A stretch of 14,588 nt of DNA, from NCBI GenBank assembly GCA_025924845.1, contig JAICHN010000078.1, positions 1-14,588 of the forward strand, read 5' to 3'. The position numbers and the translations under genes were made by a program. The notes beneath the pieces were generated by a model. The model was not told the DNA's origin. It was given only the letters and a program-made list of their open reading frames with translations, and did no database searches. The DNA comes from Chloroflexota bacterium (GTDB taxonomy: Bacteria > Chloroflexota > UBA5177 > JANWHV01). Shown here in pieces: positions 6,966-14,477 of the stretch (the stretch's first letter is position 1; each line of letters opens with the position of its first letter).

Positions 6966-9128
6966 TCAGGAACTCGACAGCTCGATCAGGGGTAGGCGGA
7001 TGCAGAACGATGAACGTCCCTCGGGGAGCGGCTCGTCGCTGTAGTCATACCATATGGCGCCGCCCAAAGACTCAACCAGCTGCCGGCAAATATAAAGGCC
7101 CAATCCGGTACCGACATGGCCGGCACGTGCCGCGGTATCCAGCTTGGCAAAGCGCTGGAAGAGACGTGAGCGATCTTCGGGACGGATGCCGGCCCCCTGA
7201 TCGTGTATCCTGAGCGTGCCCCAGGGCGGTGAAACGGACCAGGAGATCGTAATTGGCGAGCCATGCGGTGAATACTTGGCGGCGTTGTCGAGTAGGTTGC
7301 CGATTACCTGGCGCAGGCGATCCCCATCGCTCCAGAGTTCTGCCTCCTCTATGCCTGGTCCCACATCGACTACTTGCCCATCGAATTCGAGGATTAACTC
7401 CTCGACCGCTTGCCGGATGACCGGCATCAGGTAGAGCGGTGCCGGGTGTACTCGTAGCGATCCGGCTTCAAGACGAGACATGTGCAGCAGATCGCGCACC
7501 AGACGATGGAGCCGTTTCCCGGCGCGTTGGATCTTGGTCACGCTCGTTCGACGGCGGGGGTCATCAAGGCGTTCCCAGTGGTCCAGCAGATTCTCCGAGA
7601 AGCCCAGAATGCTGGTCAGGGGCGTCCGCAATTCATGTGAGACGGTGGCCACGAAGTCTTCCTGCACCTTCATGATCGATTGCAGACGAGCATTGGCGAC
7701 TCGTTCGACTTCGTAGAGACGCGCATTCCGCAGGGCACGGGTCAGGCGCTCGGCGAACTCAACGGCGGCGCCGACCGTCTGCTCATCAAAGGCATTGGGA
7801 TGATAACAGGCAAGACTCAGCGCGCCGAGGATTTCCCCATCAACGACCAGAGGAATCGCCATGTAGGTGCGGACCAGGGCAATATATTCGGCGTTTTTGG
7901 CGCCTAAACCGGCCCATCTCGGTTCAGCCCGTGTCTCGGTGATCAGCAGCGGCCCGATCTCCTCACCACGCGCCCATGGGGCGAAGATGGGGTCGGCCTC
8001 CACCGGGAAGCATATCTCAAGGTCGGCGAAGAGGTCGCCGGCGCGCTGATGACCGCCGATTCGGCTGACCATACCCTGCTCGAACTGAAACAGGGATGCG
8101 GTGTCGAACGCCACCACGGTACCGAGTAGCGTCAACACCTGTTGGTAGATGTCTTTGGCGTCCAAACTGAGTGAAATGACCGCCGTGGCGCGGGCCAGCG
8201 CTTCCGCCAGGTTGGCGCGCCGTCGTTCCTCCTCCAGAAGGCGGCTCCGTTCCACGCTGACGGCCACTTGCTGGGCGAGCAGGATGAGCAACTCCTGAGT
8301 CTGCAAATCGAGGGCGCCGTAGTGGCGGCTTTCCACGTTGATTACTCCGCTCGTGCGATCACCAATCAGGATCGGCACGCATATCTCGGCCACTACGTCG
8401 TCGCCGGCCGACACATAATCCGGATCCGCCCGCACATCCGGTACGAATTGCGGCAACCCCAGGCGCAGCGTTCTCCCGATCACCCCCTGCTCTAGAATGG
8501 TGGAAAAAAATTGCTCGTAGCCGATTTGGGCCTGGAGAATCAGTCCATGATCGTCACGCAGGTAAGCGCTCACCAGTTCATAGCCGAAGCGGCTCACCAG
8601 TTGCTCGGTTGCTACTCCACAGACTGCTTTTGGATCGCGCTGCGCGGCCACCGCGACGCTCACCTCCATCAGCGTGGCTAGCTCCTGCGCACGGCGCGTT
8701 GCCGCTTGATGGGGCGGAAGGTCCGGCCCGACCTCGCCTAACCACCGTCTATGCAGGGAGCGTTCCTCTCGGGTTCCTTTGCCCCGCCGTACGGTGAGCA
8801 CGGCAAGACGCAACGCCTCAGCCCGGATCGGAGTTGAAAGAAGCGCCGCGGCGCCCGCTTCCAGAGCGCCACATGCCCGGGCCTCATCCCCGGAAGGCAC
8901 GACCGCGATCATCGGCGGCGCCATAGCTGGGGCGTGTGCGCTGTAGACATCGAGAGCGGCCGGCGAGCGGGCATCCAGCAGCAAGAAATCGGCACGGGGA
9001 ATCGACTCCCATCGTCCAACACTCGACACCGTGGCGGCGATGCCCAGGGATCGCAGGCCGCGCCGCAGCGCGGCAACCAGCCGCACATCGTCGGCGAGGA
9101 TCGATGCGCTCGAATTGGTCCTGGGCAT
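6966..9128 (-). CDS. Hybrid sensor histidine kinase: receiver-like, two GAF domains, HisKA, HATPase
   Basis: This is a 720-residue soluble kinase with no transmembrane segment. Residues 9-115 resemble a response-regulator receiver: acidic pair D13/D14 and an Asp in LLLDARSP (about D52), but STPIR where the conserved Lys is expected, so it is probably degenerate. Two GAF domains follow (about 147-294 and 307-467), the first with the IGRTLRLG and DVRADPDY pattern common to Chloroflexota and cyanobacterial sensors. The core has H-box SHELRTPLT (497-505, His498), N-box DNAAKYS (614-620), G1 DQGAGI (643-648) and G2 GTGLGL (673-678), so it should be catalytically competent. No response regulator gene is adjacent. 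ATG at 9128 is preferred, since a GTG at 9182 adds 18 residues of non-domain sequence and would place a 24-bp inverted repeat inside the gene. Neither start has a clear ribosome binding site. Confidence 0.9.
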   Translation of the reverse strand: MPRTNSSASILADDVRLVAALRRGLRSLGIAATVSSVGRWESIPRADFLLLDARSPAALDVYSAHAPAMAPPMIAVVPSGDEARACGALEAGAAALLSTPIRAEALRLAVLTVRRGKGTREERSLHRRWLGEVGPDLPPHQAATRRAQELATLMEVSVAVAAQRDPKAVCGVATEQLVSRFGYELVSAYLRDDHGLILQAQIGYEQFFSTILEQGVIGRTLRLGLPQFVPDVRADPDYVSAGDDVVAEICVPILIGDRTSGVINVESRHYGALDLQTQELLILLAQQVAVSVERSRLLEEERRRANLAEALARATAVISLSLDAKDIYQQVLTLLGTVVAFDTASLFQFEQGMVSRIGGHQRAGDLFADLEICFPVEADPIFAPWARGEEIGPLLITETRAEPRWAGLGAKNAEYIALVRTYMAIPLVVDGEILGALSLACYHPNAFDEQTVGAAVEFAERLTRALRNARLYEVERVANARLQSIMKVQEDFVATVSHELRTPLTSILGFSENLLDHWERLDDPRRRTSVTKIQRAGKRLHRLVRDLLHMSRLEAGSLRVHPAPLYLMPVIRQAVEELILEFDGQVVDVGPGIEEAELWSDGDRLRQVIGNLLDNAAKYSPHGSPITISWSVSPPWGTLRIHDQGAGIRPEDRSRLFQRFAKLDTAARAGHVGTGLGLYICRQLVESLGGAIWYDYSDEPLPEGRSSFCIRLPLIELSSS

Positions 9129-9131
9129 TTG

Positions 9132-9155
9132 GGTCACGCCGGGCGTCGCGTGACC
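9132..9155. promoter_or_regulatory. Operator-like inverted repeat just before the histidine kinase start
   Basis: GGTCACGC-N8-GCGTGACC is a perfect 8-bp dyad ending three bases from the proposed ATG (9126-9128). It could bind a dimeric repressor or fold in the leader RNA and limit translation. It supports ATG at 9128 over GTG at 9182, which would put the dyad within coding sequence. Confidence 0.45.
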
Positions 9156-9217
9156 ATGAAAAGCATCTTCAGGGTACGGCACACGGTCAGATTAACGCCC
9201 GCTTCGCCGTGGTGCAA

Positions 9218-9251
9218 TGCGCCGAATGGGTGATTGAGTTGCGCCGAACGG
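9218..9251. repeat. Pair of 12-bp direct repeats, 22-bp period, upstream of the histidine kinase
   Basis: TGCGCCGAATGG (9218-9229) and TGCGCCGAACGG (9240-9251) match at 11 of 12 bases and start 22 bp apart, about two helical turns. They fill the start of the gap after the second dynamin stop codon. Tandem same-face repeats of this spacing are typical of response-regulator sites upstream of promoters. The function here is inferred. Confidence 0.45.
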
Positions 9252-11399
9252 TTAAACCAGCGCGTCGGTCAACACTCGCTCCAGACGGAGTACATCCTCT
9301 TCCAGGATGCAAAGGGCAGCCGCCCGGGCTTGCGCTCCGGCCCGATCCGTCGGTCGCCGTTCCGGCGTCGGCGGGCCAATCTGGGCAATGAGTGTTGCCT
9401 GGGCGGCCCGGGCCCGTGCCGCGAGCGTGGTGAGGGCCAGGCGCCCTATCCGTTCCCGATAGGCCGCCCAGGACTCGTCGAGATCGCTCGGCGGGGGGAT
9501 GGAGATTGGCGAGTCAAGGGCCGTGTCGAAGCTGGGCGCCGGAAGGCCACGCGAGAGATAGGCTGCCCTGGTCTGGGCCAGCACGAAGTCCATGGCCTGG
9601 CCCGCTGCCCGCGTGACATCCCCCATTGCCACCCGCGCCACCGCCATGCGTGCTCGTTCGCCGTCCGCCGCGTCGGGCAGTTCGGCGTCGCTCAGCCGAG
9701 CCAGCGGCCTCCCGATCGCCGCCTCCACCACGTCCCACAATCCGTCGACTACCCGCCGTGCCGCCTCGGCGGCTCCCAACCGTCCGCCGGTCGGTCCATT
9801 CGCTCGGCCATCAGCCTCCGCCTGGGCGATAGCCGCCTCGCCGGAGATGGCCTCTTTGAGCAAGGCGCAGTAGCGGAGAGATCGCCCAACCCGCGCTCGA
9901 AGAAGGAGGGCCTCCGATCCCGGACCCAATAAGCCGCGTAGGCGGGTCCGCAGGGCCGGGATCCCCGAATCCTCGGGAGCCGGTTTGTGTTGGCGCTGAG
10001 CGCGTGAGGCGCGAAGGGCGGACAGCGTAAAGACGTGCGGTAAGCCCGGCACCGCCTCCGGCCCATGGAATGGGGTCGGAAAGGATCCGAGCGCCGCGCC
10101 GGCGCGCTGGAGGAGCGTCGCTCGTTGTGCATCATCCTCAATCGTGTCCCAAAAGTTGATCAGGAACAATACATTGCGATGCCGACCGTCGGCAAGCGTG
10201 TTGAAAATGATGTCGCGCTCCAGATCACCGAGTAATTGGTCGGCGGCCAGCACAAACAGCACGAGATCGGCCCGGCCCAGCGCCGCCAGCGCCCCACCCG
10301 ACCGTCCGGCCTGTTCATTGAGCCCCGGCGTGTCCTCGATTTCCACGCCGGCCGGCAGATATGCCCCGGTGATGCGCACCTCGACCCGACGGGCCTCCCC
10401 AAGATGTAAATCGAGAGTAGCTTGGTCCGCCGCCGCGCTTCCTCCCTCCTCGGCCAGCCGCACCCCGGCCCGAAACTCCTCGATGGTCAAGTCGCGCGCC
10501 CTACGACTGCCTCGATAGGTGATGGTGGCACCATCGGTTTCGCCCACGCGAGGCACGCGAATGGCGCAGGCCAGGGGGGTGGTGGGGGTCATTCCGGTCG
10601 GCAGGGCAATTTCGCCATGGATGCCGAACAACGCATTGATTACGGTCGATTTGCCGCGACTGAATTCTCCCGCCACCACGATACGGCAGATCGGGCTATC
10701 CAGGGGGTAGTCGGCCTGAATGACGGGCGCTCCCCGCACGCCCAAGGCACGGGCCTTTGTCCCACATGCCGTGAGCAAAGGAACGAGCTGCTCACGAAAC
10801 CAGGCATACCGCGCCTTCCCGTCCCCGAACGGAAATGCCGTGTCCGGAGGCACCAGCGGCTGGGCGGGCGGCGGCACGGGCGCGGCTTCGGCGGTCGGGC
10901 CTGGCCGATCGCGCAAGGCGGCACGCGCCTCGTTTATCGCGGCGGGCCATGCCTGGTACTCCTCCAGCCGAGTCAGGCCATCCACCGCTTGACGGGCCGT
11001 GCGCATGCCCCGATTGATCCCGCCCGTGAGGGCACGCAAACCACCCTCCAGGCGGCCGGCCGCCTCGCGGGCCAGGCCGGGCCCCATGCGGTCGGCCAGC
11101 CCAGAATCCTCACCTTCCGGCTCGTCGTCCTCCTCATGGCCGAATTCGAAGCGCGAACCCACTTCCCGCCCTTCCACCTGATGCCGTAGCTCGAGGGCGG
11201 GGAGCATATGAAAGGTCGTTTCCACGGAGGCGCGCCCAATAGTGACAAGAGGAATCCTCACCGGGCTCCCCTGACCGCGTGACGGCTCGAACACCAACTC
11301 CCGTGTATCCAGACGCAGGATACCGGGAAGCGAATGGCCGGTATGCCAGAAGAGGTCCGCCAGTACGCGGGCCGGCGCAGGCCCGCCCTTGTCGTTCAC
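9252..11399 (-). CDS. Dynamin-like GTPase 2 with GRAM/PH-like N-terminus
   Basis: This 715-residue protein has a dynamin-family GTPase domain in its middle: G1 GEFSRGKS (244-251), G2 Thr at 273/274 in MTPTTPL, G3 DTPG (356-359). G4 reads NFWD (415-418), lacking the usual Lys of N/TKxD. Residues about 10-88 show a strand pattern like GRAM or PH domains (GILRLDTRELVFEP, then VRIPLVTIGR and LPALELRHQVEG). An acidic stretch (EEDDEPEGED) and a Pro-rich linker (about 165-186) lead to the GTPase. The C-terminal half is helical and Ala/Arg-rich. No hydrophobic membrane hairpin is seen, unlike its partner. The start is GTG overlapping the upstream dynamin stop (GTGA), so the two are translationally coupled and likely work together. 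Bacterial dynamins bind and reshape membranes; some pairs act as hetero-oligomers. Confidence 0.82.
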   Translation of the reverse strand: MNDKGGPAPARVLADLFWHTGHSLPGILRLDTRELVFEPSRGQGSPVRIPLVTIGRASVETTFHMLPALELRHQVEGREVGSRFEFGHEEDDEPEGEDSGLADRMGPGLAREAAGRLEGGLRALTGGINRGMRTARQAVDGLTRLEEYQAWPAAINEARAALRDRPGPTAEAAPVPPPAQPLVPPDTAFPFGDGKARYAWFREQLVPLLTACGTKARALGVRGAPVIQADYPLDSPICRIVVAGEFSRGKSTVINALFGIHGEIALPTGMTPTTPLACAIRVPRVGETDGATITYRGSRRARDLTIEEFRAGVRLAEEGGSAAADQATLDLHLGEARRVEVRITGAYLPAGVEIEDTPGLNEQAGRSGGALAALGRADLVLFVLAADQLLGDLERDIIFNTLADGRHRNVLFLINFWDTIEDDAQRATLLQRAGAALGSFPTPFHGPEAVPGLPHVFTLSALRASRAQRQHKPAPEDSGIPALRTRLRGLLGPGSEALLLRARVGRSLRYCALLKEAISGEAAIAQAEADGRANGPTGGRLGAAEAARRVVDGLWDVVEAAIGRPLARLSDAELPDAADGERARMAVARVAMGDVTRAAGQAMDFVLAQTRAAYLSRGLPAPSFDTALDSPISIPPPSDLDESWAAYRERIGRLALTTLAARARAAQATLIAQIGPPTPERRPTDRAGAQARAAALCILEEDVLRLERVLTDALV

Positions 11400-13402
11400 G
11401 AGGCGATGGCCTCCAGCGCGGTGCCGATGCCGGCCACTCTTACCTGCGTTTCGTCCAGATGCGCCCGCTCCTGAATACCCTCCTCCCGGGCCAGGCTCAG
11501 TTGCGCGCGCAACGCCTCCACCCCTTCGCGATGATCGGCGATTCTGCCGTCGATGGCCTGCTCGATCGCGGCTCCACAGGCTTCAATCGGCCCCACGGCC
11601 AGCGTCTCCAGCTTCGCGATGTCGGTCGTATGCATGGCACGTATCTGGCTAAGCACATCCTCCAGCGCCTGTTCCTTGAGCTTGTCCACCAACTCCTCGT
11701 TGCTCTGCACCGAGGCGATCAGGGCGCCGATCGCCAGGGCGGGCACCACGGGGAGCCCGAAGGTAGCCAGCACCAATGCCCCGGCAAATTGGTAGGCGAG
11801 GGCTCGTCCCAGCCCGCGGAATCCATGCATCCCTCCCGCCATGATCAGGAAGGGGTTCAGGAGCAATCCGACTCCGGCGGCCAGGCCGCGCTGAATCAAG
11901 TCCTCGCGGTCACGGTCGCTGGTATCGACGTTCCCGTCCAGCCCGCTGATGATGCGCGTGGCTTTTTCAATGGCAGCGTCAATCTTGCCGGCATCCGCCT
12001 CCACCTCATGGAGCAACTCCTTCACCTGCTCTTCCAGCCAGGCATTCAGTCCATTCGCCCATGGCTCAAGACGTGCCGCCGCTACTTCGTGGGCGCGCAG
12101 GCGTAACTCCTCCCGAATCTGATCGCGGCGGAAGCTGTCTTGCATGCCGTCGAGAATCCGCTGGCTCCATTGGCGCTCGCCGCGATACTGAAACTCCTTG
12201 AAATCGGTACTGACCTGTTCCTCGACCTTCGGCAGTTCGCGTTCGGCCCGCTGCCTCGCCTCCTGCCGTACCACTTGACGGCGCCGGGCAAGGGTGTCAC
12301 GGATCGCCTGGCGTGGCCCCTCCAGGCTCCGCAGTTCGCCTTCCGCCGCGGCGACGCGTCGCTCAAACTCCGCCAGTCCAGCCTGGAGGGCCGGGCCGCG
12401 GGCGCGGAGGCCGGCAAGGGTCTCGGCTACGGCGGCGCGGGCCCGGGCCAGCGCCCGTTCGAGGGTGACTCGTCCGGCTTCACGCACCAAAAATGCTTCC
12501 AGGTCGGTCGTGAAGGCGCGATAGAGGGCATCCAGGCCGGCTCGTTCCTCCTCGGGGGCCAGATTGGGCCGGCACGAAAGCGGATAGATGCGGTTGGCAT
12601 GCAAATCCTGACCGTTGTAACCCACCTTGGGCTCGGGCACGAAGAGCGACCAGGCACGCCGTTTCAAGGCAGCGGCCTCCGCCTCGGGATCCTCGGCCTC
12701 ATTGAACACGCGATCCCACTTATTGATCACGAAGAAGACATGATTGATGTCCGCTCCCAACAACCGTTCGCGCACGAAGCCCTCGTCCTCGCTGCCCAGT
12801 TGCGCCGCATCGGCGACAAAAATCACCGCGTCGGCGGCGGGCAGTGCCTCATAGGTCACTTCGGTACGGGTGGAATGCTCGCCCAGGCCAGGCGAATCCA
12901 CAATGTCCACGCCGTCGCGGCAGATCGCGGCCGGGATGGTGACCTCGGCCCGCGCAATCCCGGCGTATCGCCGTTGATTCGCTCCTTCGTCAGTTTGGGC
13001 AAGCGTGATCTCCTGGGCAAGCCGACCCAGTTCAACGGGGCGTTCGACGCCGTCAGTCATAATTAAGCGGGCCGCCGGTTCCTCCCCATAGGTAATGCGG
13101 GTGATCACGGCCGTGGTGGGCGCGGCGCCCACGGGGAGCACCTCGCGCCCTACCAGGCAATTGACCAGGGTTGACTTTCCCCGCTTGAACTCGCCAAGGA
13201 CGAGGAGGGTAAAGCGCTGATCGAGTAGAGTCTCGCGGCTCTCGCGGATCCGCGCTGCCCGTGCCGTTTGCCCGACCTCGGCATTGATCGTCGCCAACTC
13301 ATCCAGGCAATCAGCTACCTGGGCACGCCGCCGAGCGTAGGAGCGCAGGCTTGCCTCATTTTCCGACTCGGCCCCGCGCCGGCCGCTTACCGTCGTATCC
13401 AC
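11396..13402 (-). CDS. Dynamin-like GTPase 1 with membrane hairpin
   Basis: This 668-residue bacterial dynamin-like protein has a complete GTPase motif set: G1 GEFKRGKST (70-78), G2 Thr at 96/97, G3 DSPG (169-172), G4 NKWD (227-230). A long helical region follows (about 310-500), including a charged coiled-coil-like stretch ERRVAAAEGELRSLEGPRQA. Two hydrophobic segments come at about 506-523 and 535-565, placed like the membrane-inserting paddle of BDLP/DynA-type proteins. A helical C-terminus completes the stalk. It is expected to bind membranes and drive GTP-dependent fusion, repair or tubulation. The start is GTG (13400-13402) with GGAGGG upstream; a nearby ATG is out of frame. It is first in the minus-strand series, divergent from the AIM24-family gene. 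Confidence 0.9.
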   Translation of the reverse strand: MDTTVSGRRGAESENEASLRSYARRRAQVADCLDELATINAEVGQTARAARIRESRETLLDQRFTLLVLGEFKRGKSTLVNCLVGREVLPVGAAPTTAVITRITYGEEPAARLIMTDGVERPVELGRLAQEITLAQTDEGANQRRYAGIARAEVTIPAAICRDGVDIVDSPGLGEHSTRTEVTYEALPAADAVIFVADAAQLGSEDEGFVRERLLGADINHVFFVINKWDRVFNEAEDPEAEAAALKRRAWSLFVPEPKVGYNGQDLHANRIYPLSCRPNLAPEEERAGLDALYRAFTTDLEAFLVREAGRVTLERALARARAAVAETLAGLRARGPALQAGLAEFERRVAAAEGELRSLEGPRQAIRDTLARRRQVVRQEARQRAERELPKVEEQVSTDFKEFQYRGERQWSQRILDGMQDSFRRDQIREELRLRAHEVAAARLEPWANGLNAWLEEQVKELLHEVEADAGKIDAAIEKATRIISGLDGNVDTSDRDREDLIQRGLAAGVGLLLNPFLIMAGGMHGFRGLGRALAYQFAGALVLATFGLPVVPALAIGALIASVQSNEELVDKLKEQALEDVLSQIRAMHTTDIAKLETLAVGPIEACGAAIEQAIDGRIADHREGVEALRAQLSLAREEGIQERAHLDETQVRVAGIGTALEAIAS

Positions 13403-13471
13403 CGAACTATTCCCTCCATGCGAGCGACGATCCGCGCGGCACGCGCACGCCTCGGACCCTGTATCAAGGCC

Positions 13472-13480
13472 ATGCTACCA
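13472..13480 (-). promoter_or_regulatory. Weak candidate extended -10 for the dynamin pair
   Basis: On the minus strand TGG-TAGCAT (4/6 hexamer plus TGn) lies about 70 bp before the GTG of dynamin 1, with TTACGT 16 bp further upstream as a poor -35. This is the best pair seen in the gap, but the match is weak. Confidence 0.25.
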
Positions 13481-13506
13481 GCATCCGCGATTCACGTAAC
13501 AGCGCG

Positions 13507-13521
13507 CCCATTTGCAATGGG
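13507..13521. promoter_or_regulatory. Inverted repeat CCCATT-TGC-AATGGG in the divergent gap
   Basis: A perfect 6-bp dyad with a 3-base spacer lies about 105 bp before the dynamin 1 start and 226 bp before the AIM24-family start. It could serve as an operator for the divergent pair. A dyad this short can also arise by chance. Confidence 0.3.
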
Positions 13522-13747
13522 ACGTTCGCCCCATGGTCCGCGTCAGCCCCGCGGTATATGATGCCGCAAGTGGCACGTATTTCTTGTCACCTGCTCGTAT
13601 GATTCGAAGTGCCGCCGGGGCGAACCCGGTGTTTCCGAGGCGCGGTGATTAGCATGCCGCGGTGCCGCCGGCGCTCTGCATGTGGCCCGCGAGGTCGCCG
13701 GCCGGCATTCCCCATCGTACGAATCTTGTGTCGATAGCGGAGGTAGG

Positions 13748-14443
13748 GTGGAACATTTTGTGCTTGGTACGACTATGCCCGCGCTGGAGCTTCGTCTCCA
13801 GCCTGGGGAAAGCGTCATCGCGGACAGCGGCGAGCTGTCCTGGATGACAGACTCGATCAACTTGAAGACCAGCACCCAGGGCGGCGGGGGCAAGGGCATA
13901 TTCGGCGCGATCAAGCGCATGGCCGGCGGCGGCTCCCTGTTCTTGACCGAGTACTCGGCCAACGGCCGCGCGGGCGCCGTCACCTTCGCCTCCAAGATGC
14001 CCGGCTCGATCCTCCCCATCTCCATCGAACCCGGCAGCGGCTATATGGTCCATCGCCATGGATTCCTGGCCGGAACGCCCGGCGTACAGATCACGGTCGG
14101 GTTCCAGAAGTCTTTGGGTGCCGGTATCTTCGGCGGTGAAGGCATAGTGCTGCAGAAGCTGGCCGGCTCGGCAACGGCCTGGATCGGTCTGTCCGGCGAA
14201 GTGATCATCGTGGACCTGGCGCCGGGGGAAACGTTGCGCGCCCACCCCGGTCACGTCGGTATGTTCCAGGAGCGGGTCAGCTTCGACATCACGATGATGA
14301 AGGGGATTTCCAACGCTATCTTCGGCGGCGACGGCCTGTTCCTGGCCGCGCTGACCGGTCCCGGGCGGGTCTGGTTGCAGACGCTCCCCCTGCCCAATCT
14401 GGCCCACGCGCTGGTGCCGTACCTCCCTTCCAAAGGAAACTGA
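13748..14443 (+). CDS. TIGR00266/AIM24-family protein
   Basis: This 231-residue protein matches the AIM24/TIGR00266 family by its opening EHFVLGTTMPALELRLQPGE, then SGELSWMTDSI. It also has three glycine-rich IFG segments typical of the family: GKGIFGAIKRMAGGG (48-62), GAGIFGGEGIVLQKLAG (124-140) and SNAIFGGDGLFLAALTG (188-204). The fold is a beta-rich barrel; bacterial function is unknown, and yeast Aim24 affects inner-membrane architecture. There is no signal peptide or transmembrane helix. GTG at 13748 was chosen because GGAGG lies four bases upstream (13739-13743) and the family normally begins here. An upstream start at 13682 adds 22 residues unlike the family. Divergent from the dynamin pair, which may hint at a shared membrane role. 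Confidence 0.88.
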   Translation: MEHFVLGTTMPALELRLQPGESVIADSGELSWMTDSINLKTSTQGGGGKGIFGAIKRMAGGGSLFLTEYSANGRAGAVTFASKMPGSILPISIEPGSGYMVHRHGFLAGTPGVQITVGFQKSLGAGIFGGEGIVLQKLAGSATAWIGLSGEVIIVDLAPGETLRAHPGHVGMFQERVSFDITMMKGISNAIFGGDGLFLAALTGPGRVWLQTLPLPNLAHALVPYLPSKGN

Positions 14444-14477
14444 GTTCGTAACTTCCAGTTCTTACAACATGTGTGGT

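Larger units (their letters stand above)
13403..13747. other. 345-bp divergent intergenic region
   Basis: The gap between the dynamin pair and the AIM24-family gene has no convincing gene on either strand and no recognised RNA family. It holds a candidate minus-strand promoter, a CCCATT-TGC-AATGGG dyad, TATGAT hexamers on the plus strand (13557-13562 and 13598-13603) without good -35 partners, and a small hairpin CCGGG-GCGAA-CCCGG (13615-13629) in the likely AIM24 leader. If transcription starts near 13610 the leader would be about 140 nt. Confidence 0.6.

Noticed and set aside
10422..11189. Long open frame (255 codons) on the plus strand, antisense to dynamin 2
   Set aside because: It is a GC-driven shadow of the GTPase gene, with no domain signature.
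12140..13066. Long open frame (308 codons) on the plus strand, antisense to dynamin 1
   Set aside because: It is a shadow frame caused by high GC. The opposite strand encodes a clear dynamin GTPase, and the antisense product has no recognisable motif.
13488..13503. Resemblance to canonical parS (CGATTCACGTAACAGC against TGTTTCACGTGAAACA)
   Set aside because: Only 10 of 16 positions match and the right arm is poor. It is not palindromic, so it is probably chance.
13615..13629. CCGGG-GCGAA-CCCGG hairpin considered as part of a tRNA or riboswitch
   Set aside because: No cloverleaf or known riboswitch core surrounds it. It is only a small local stem-loop.
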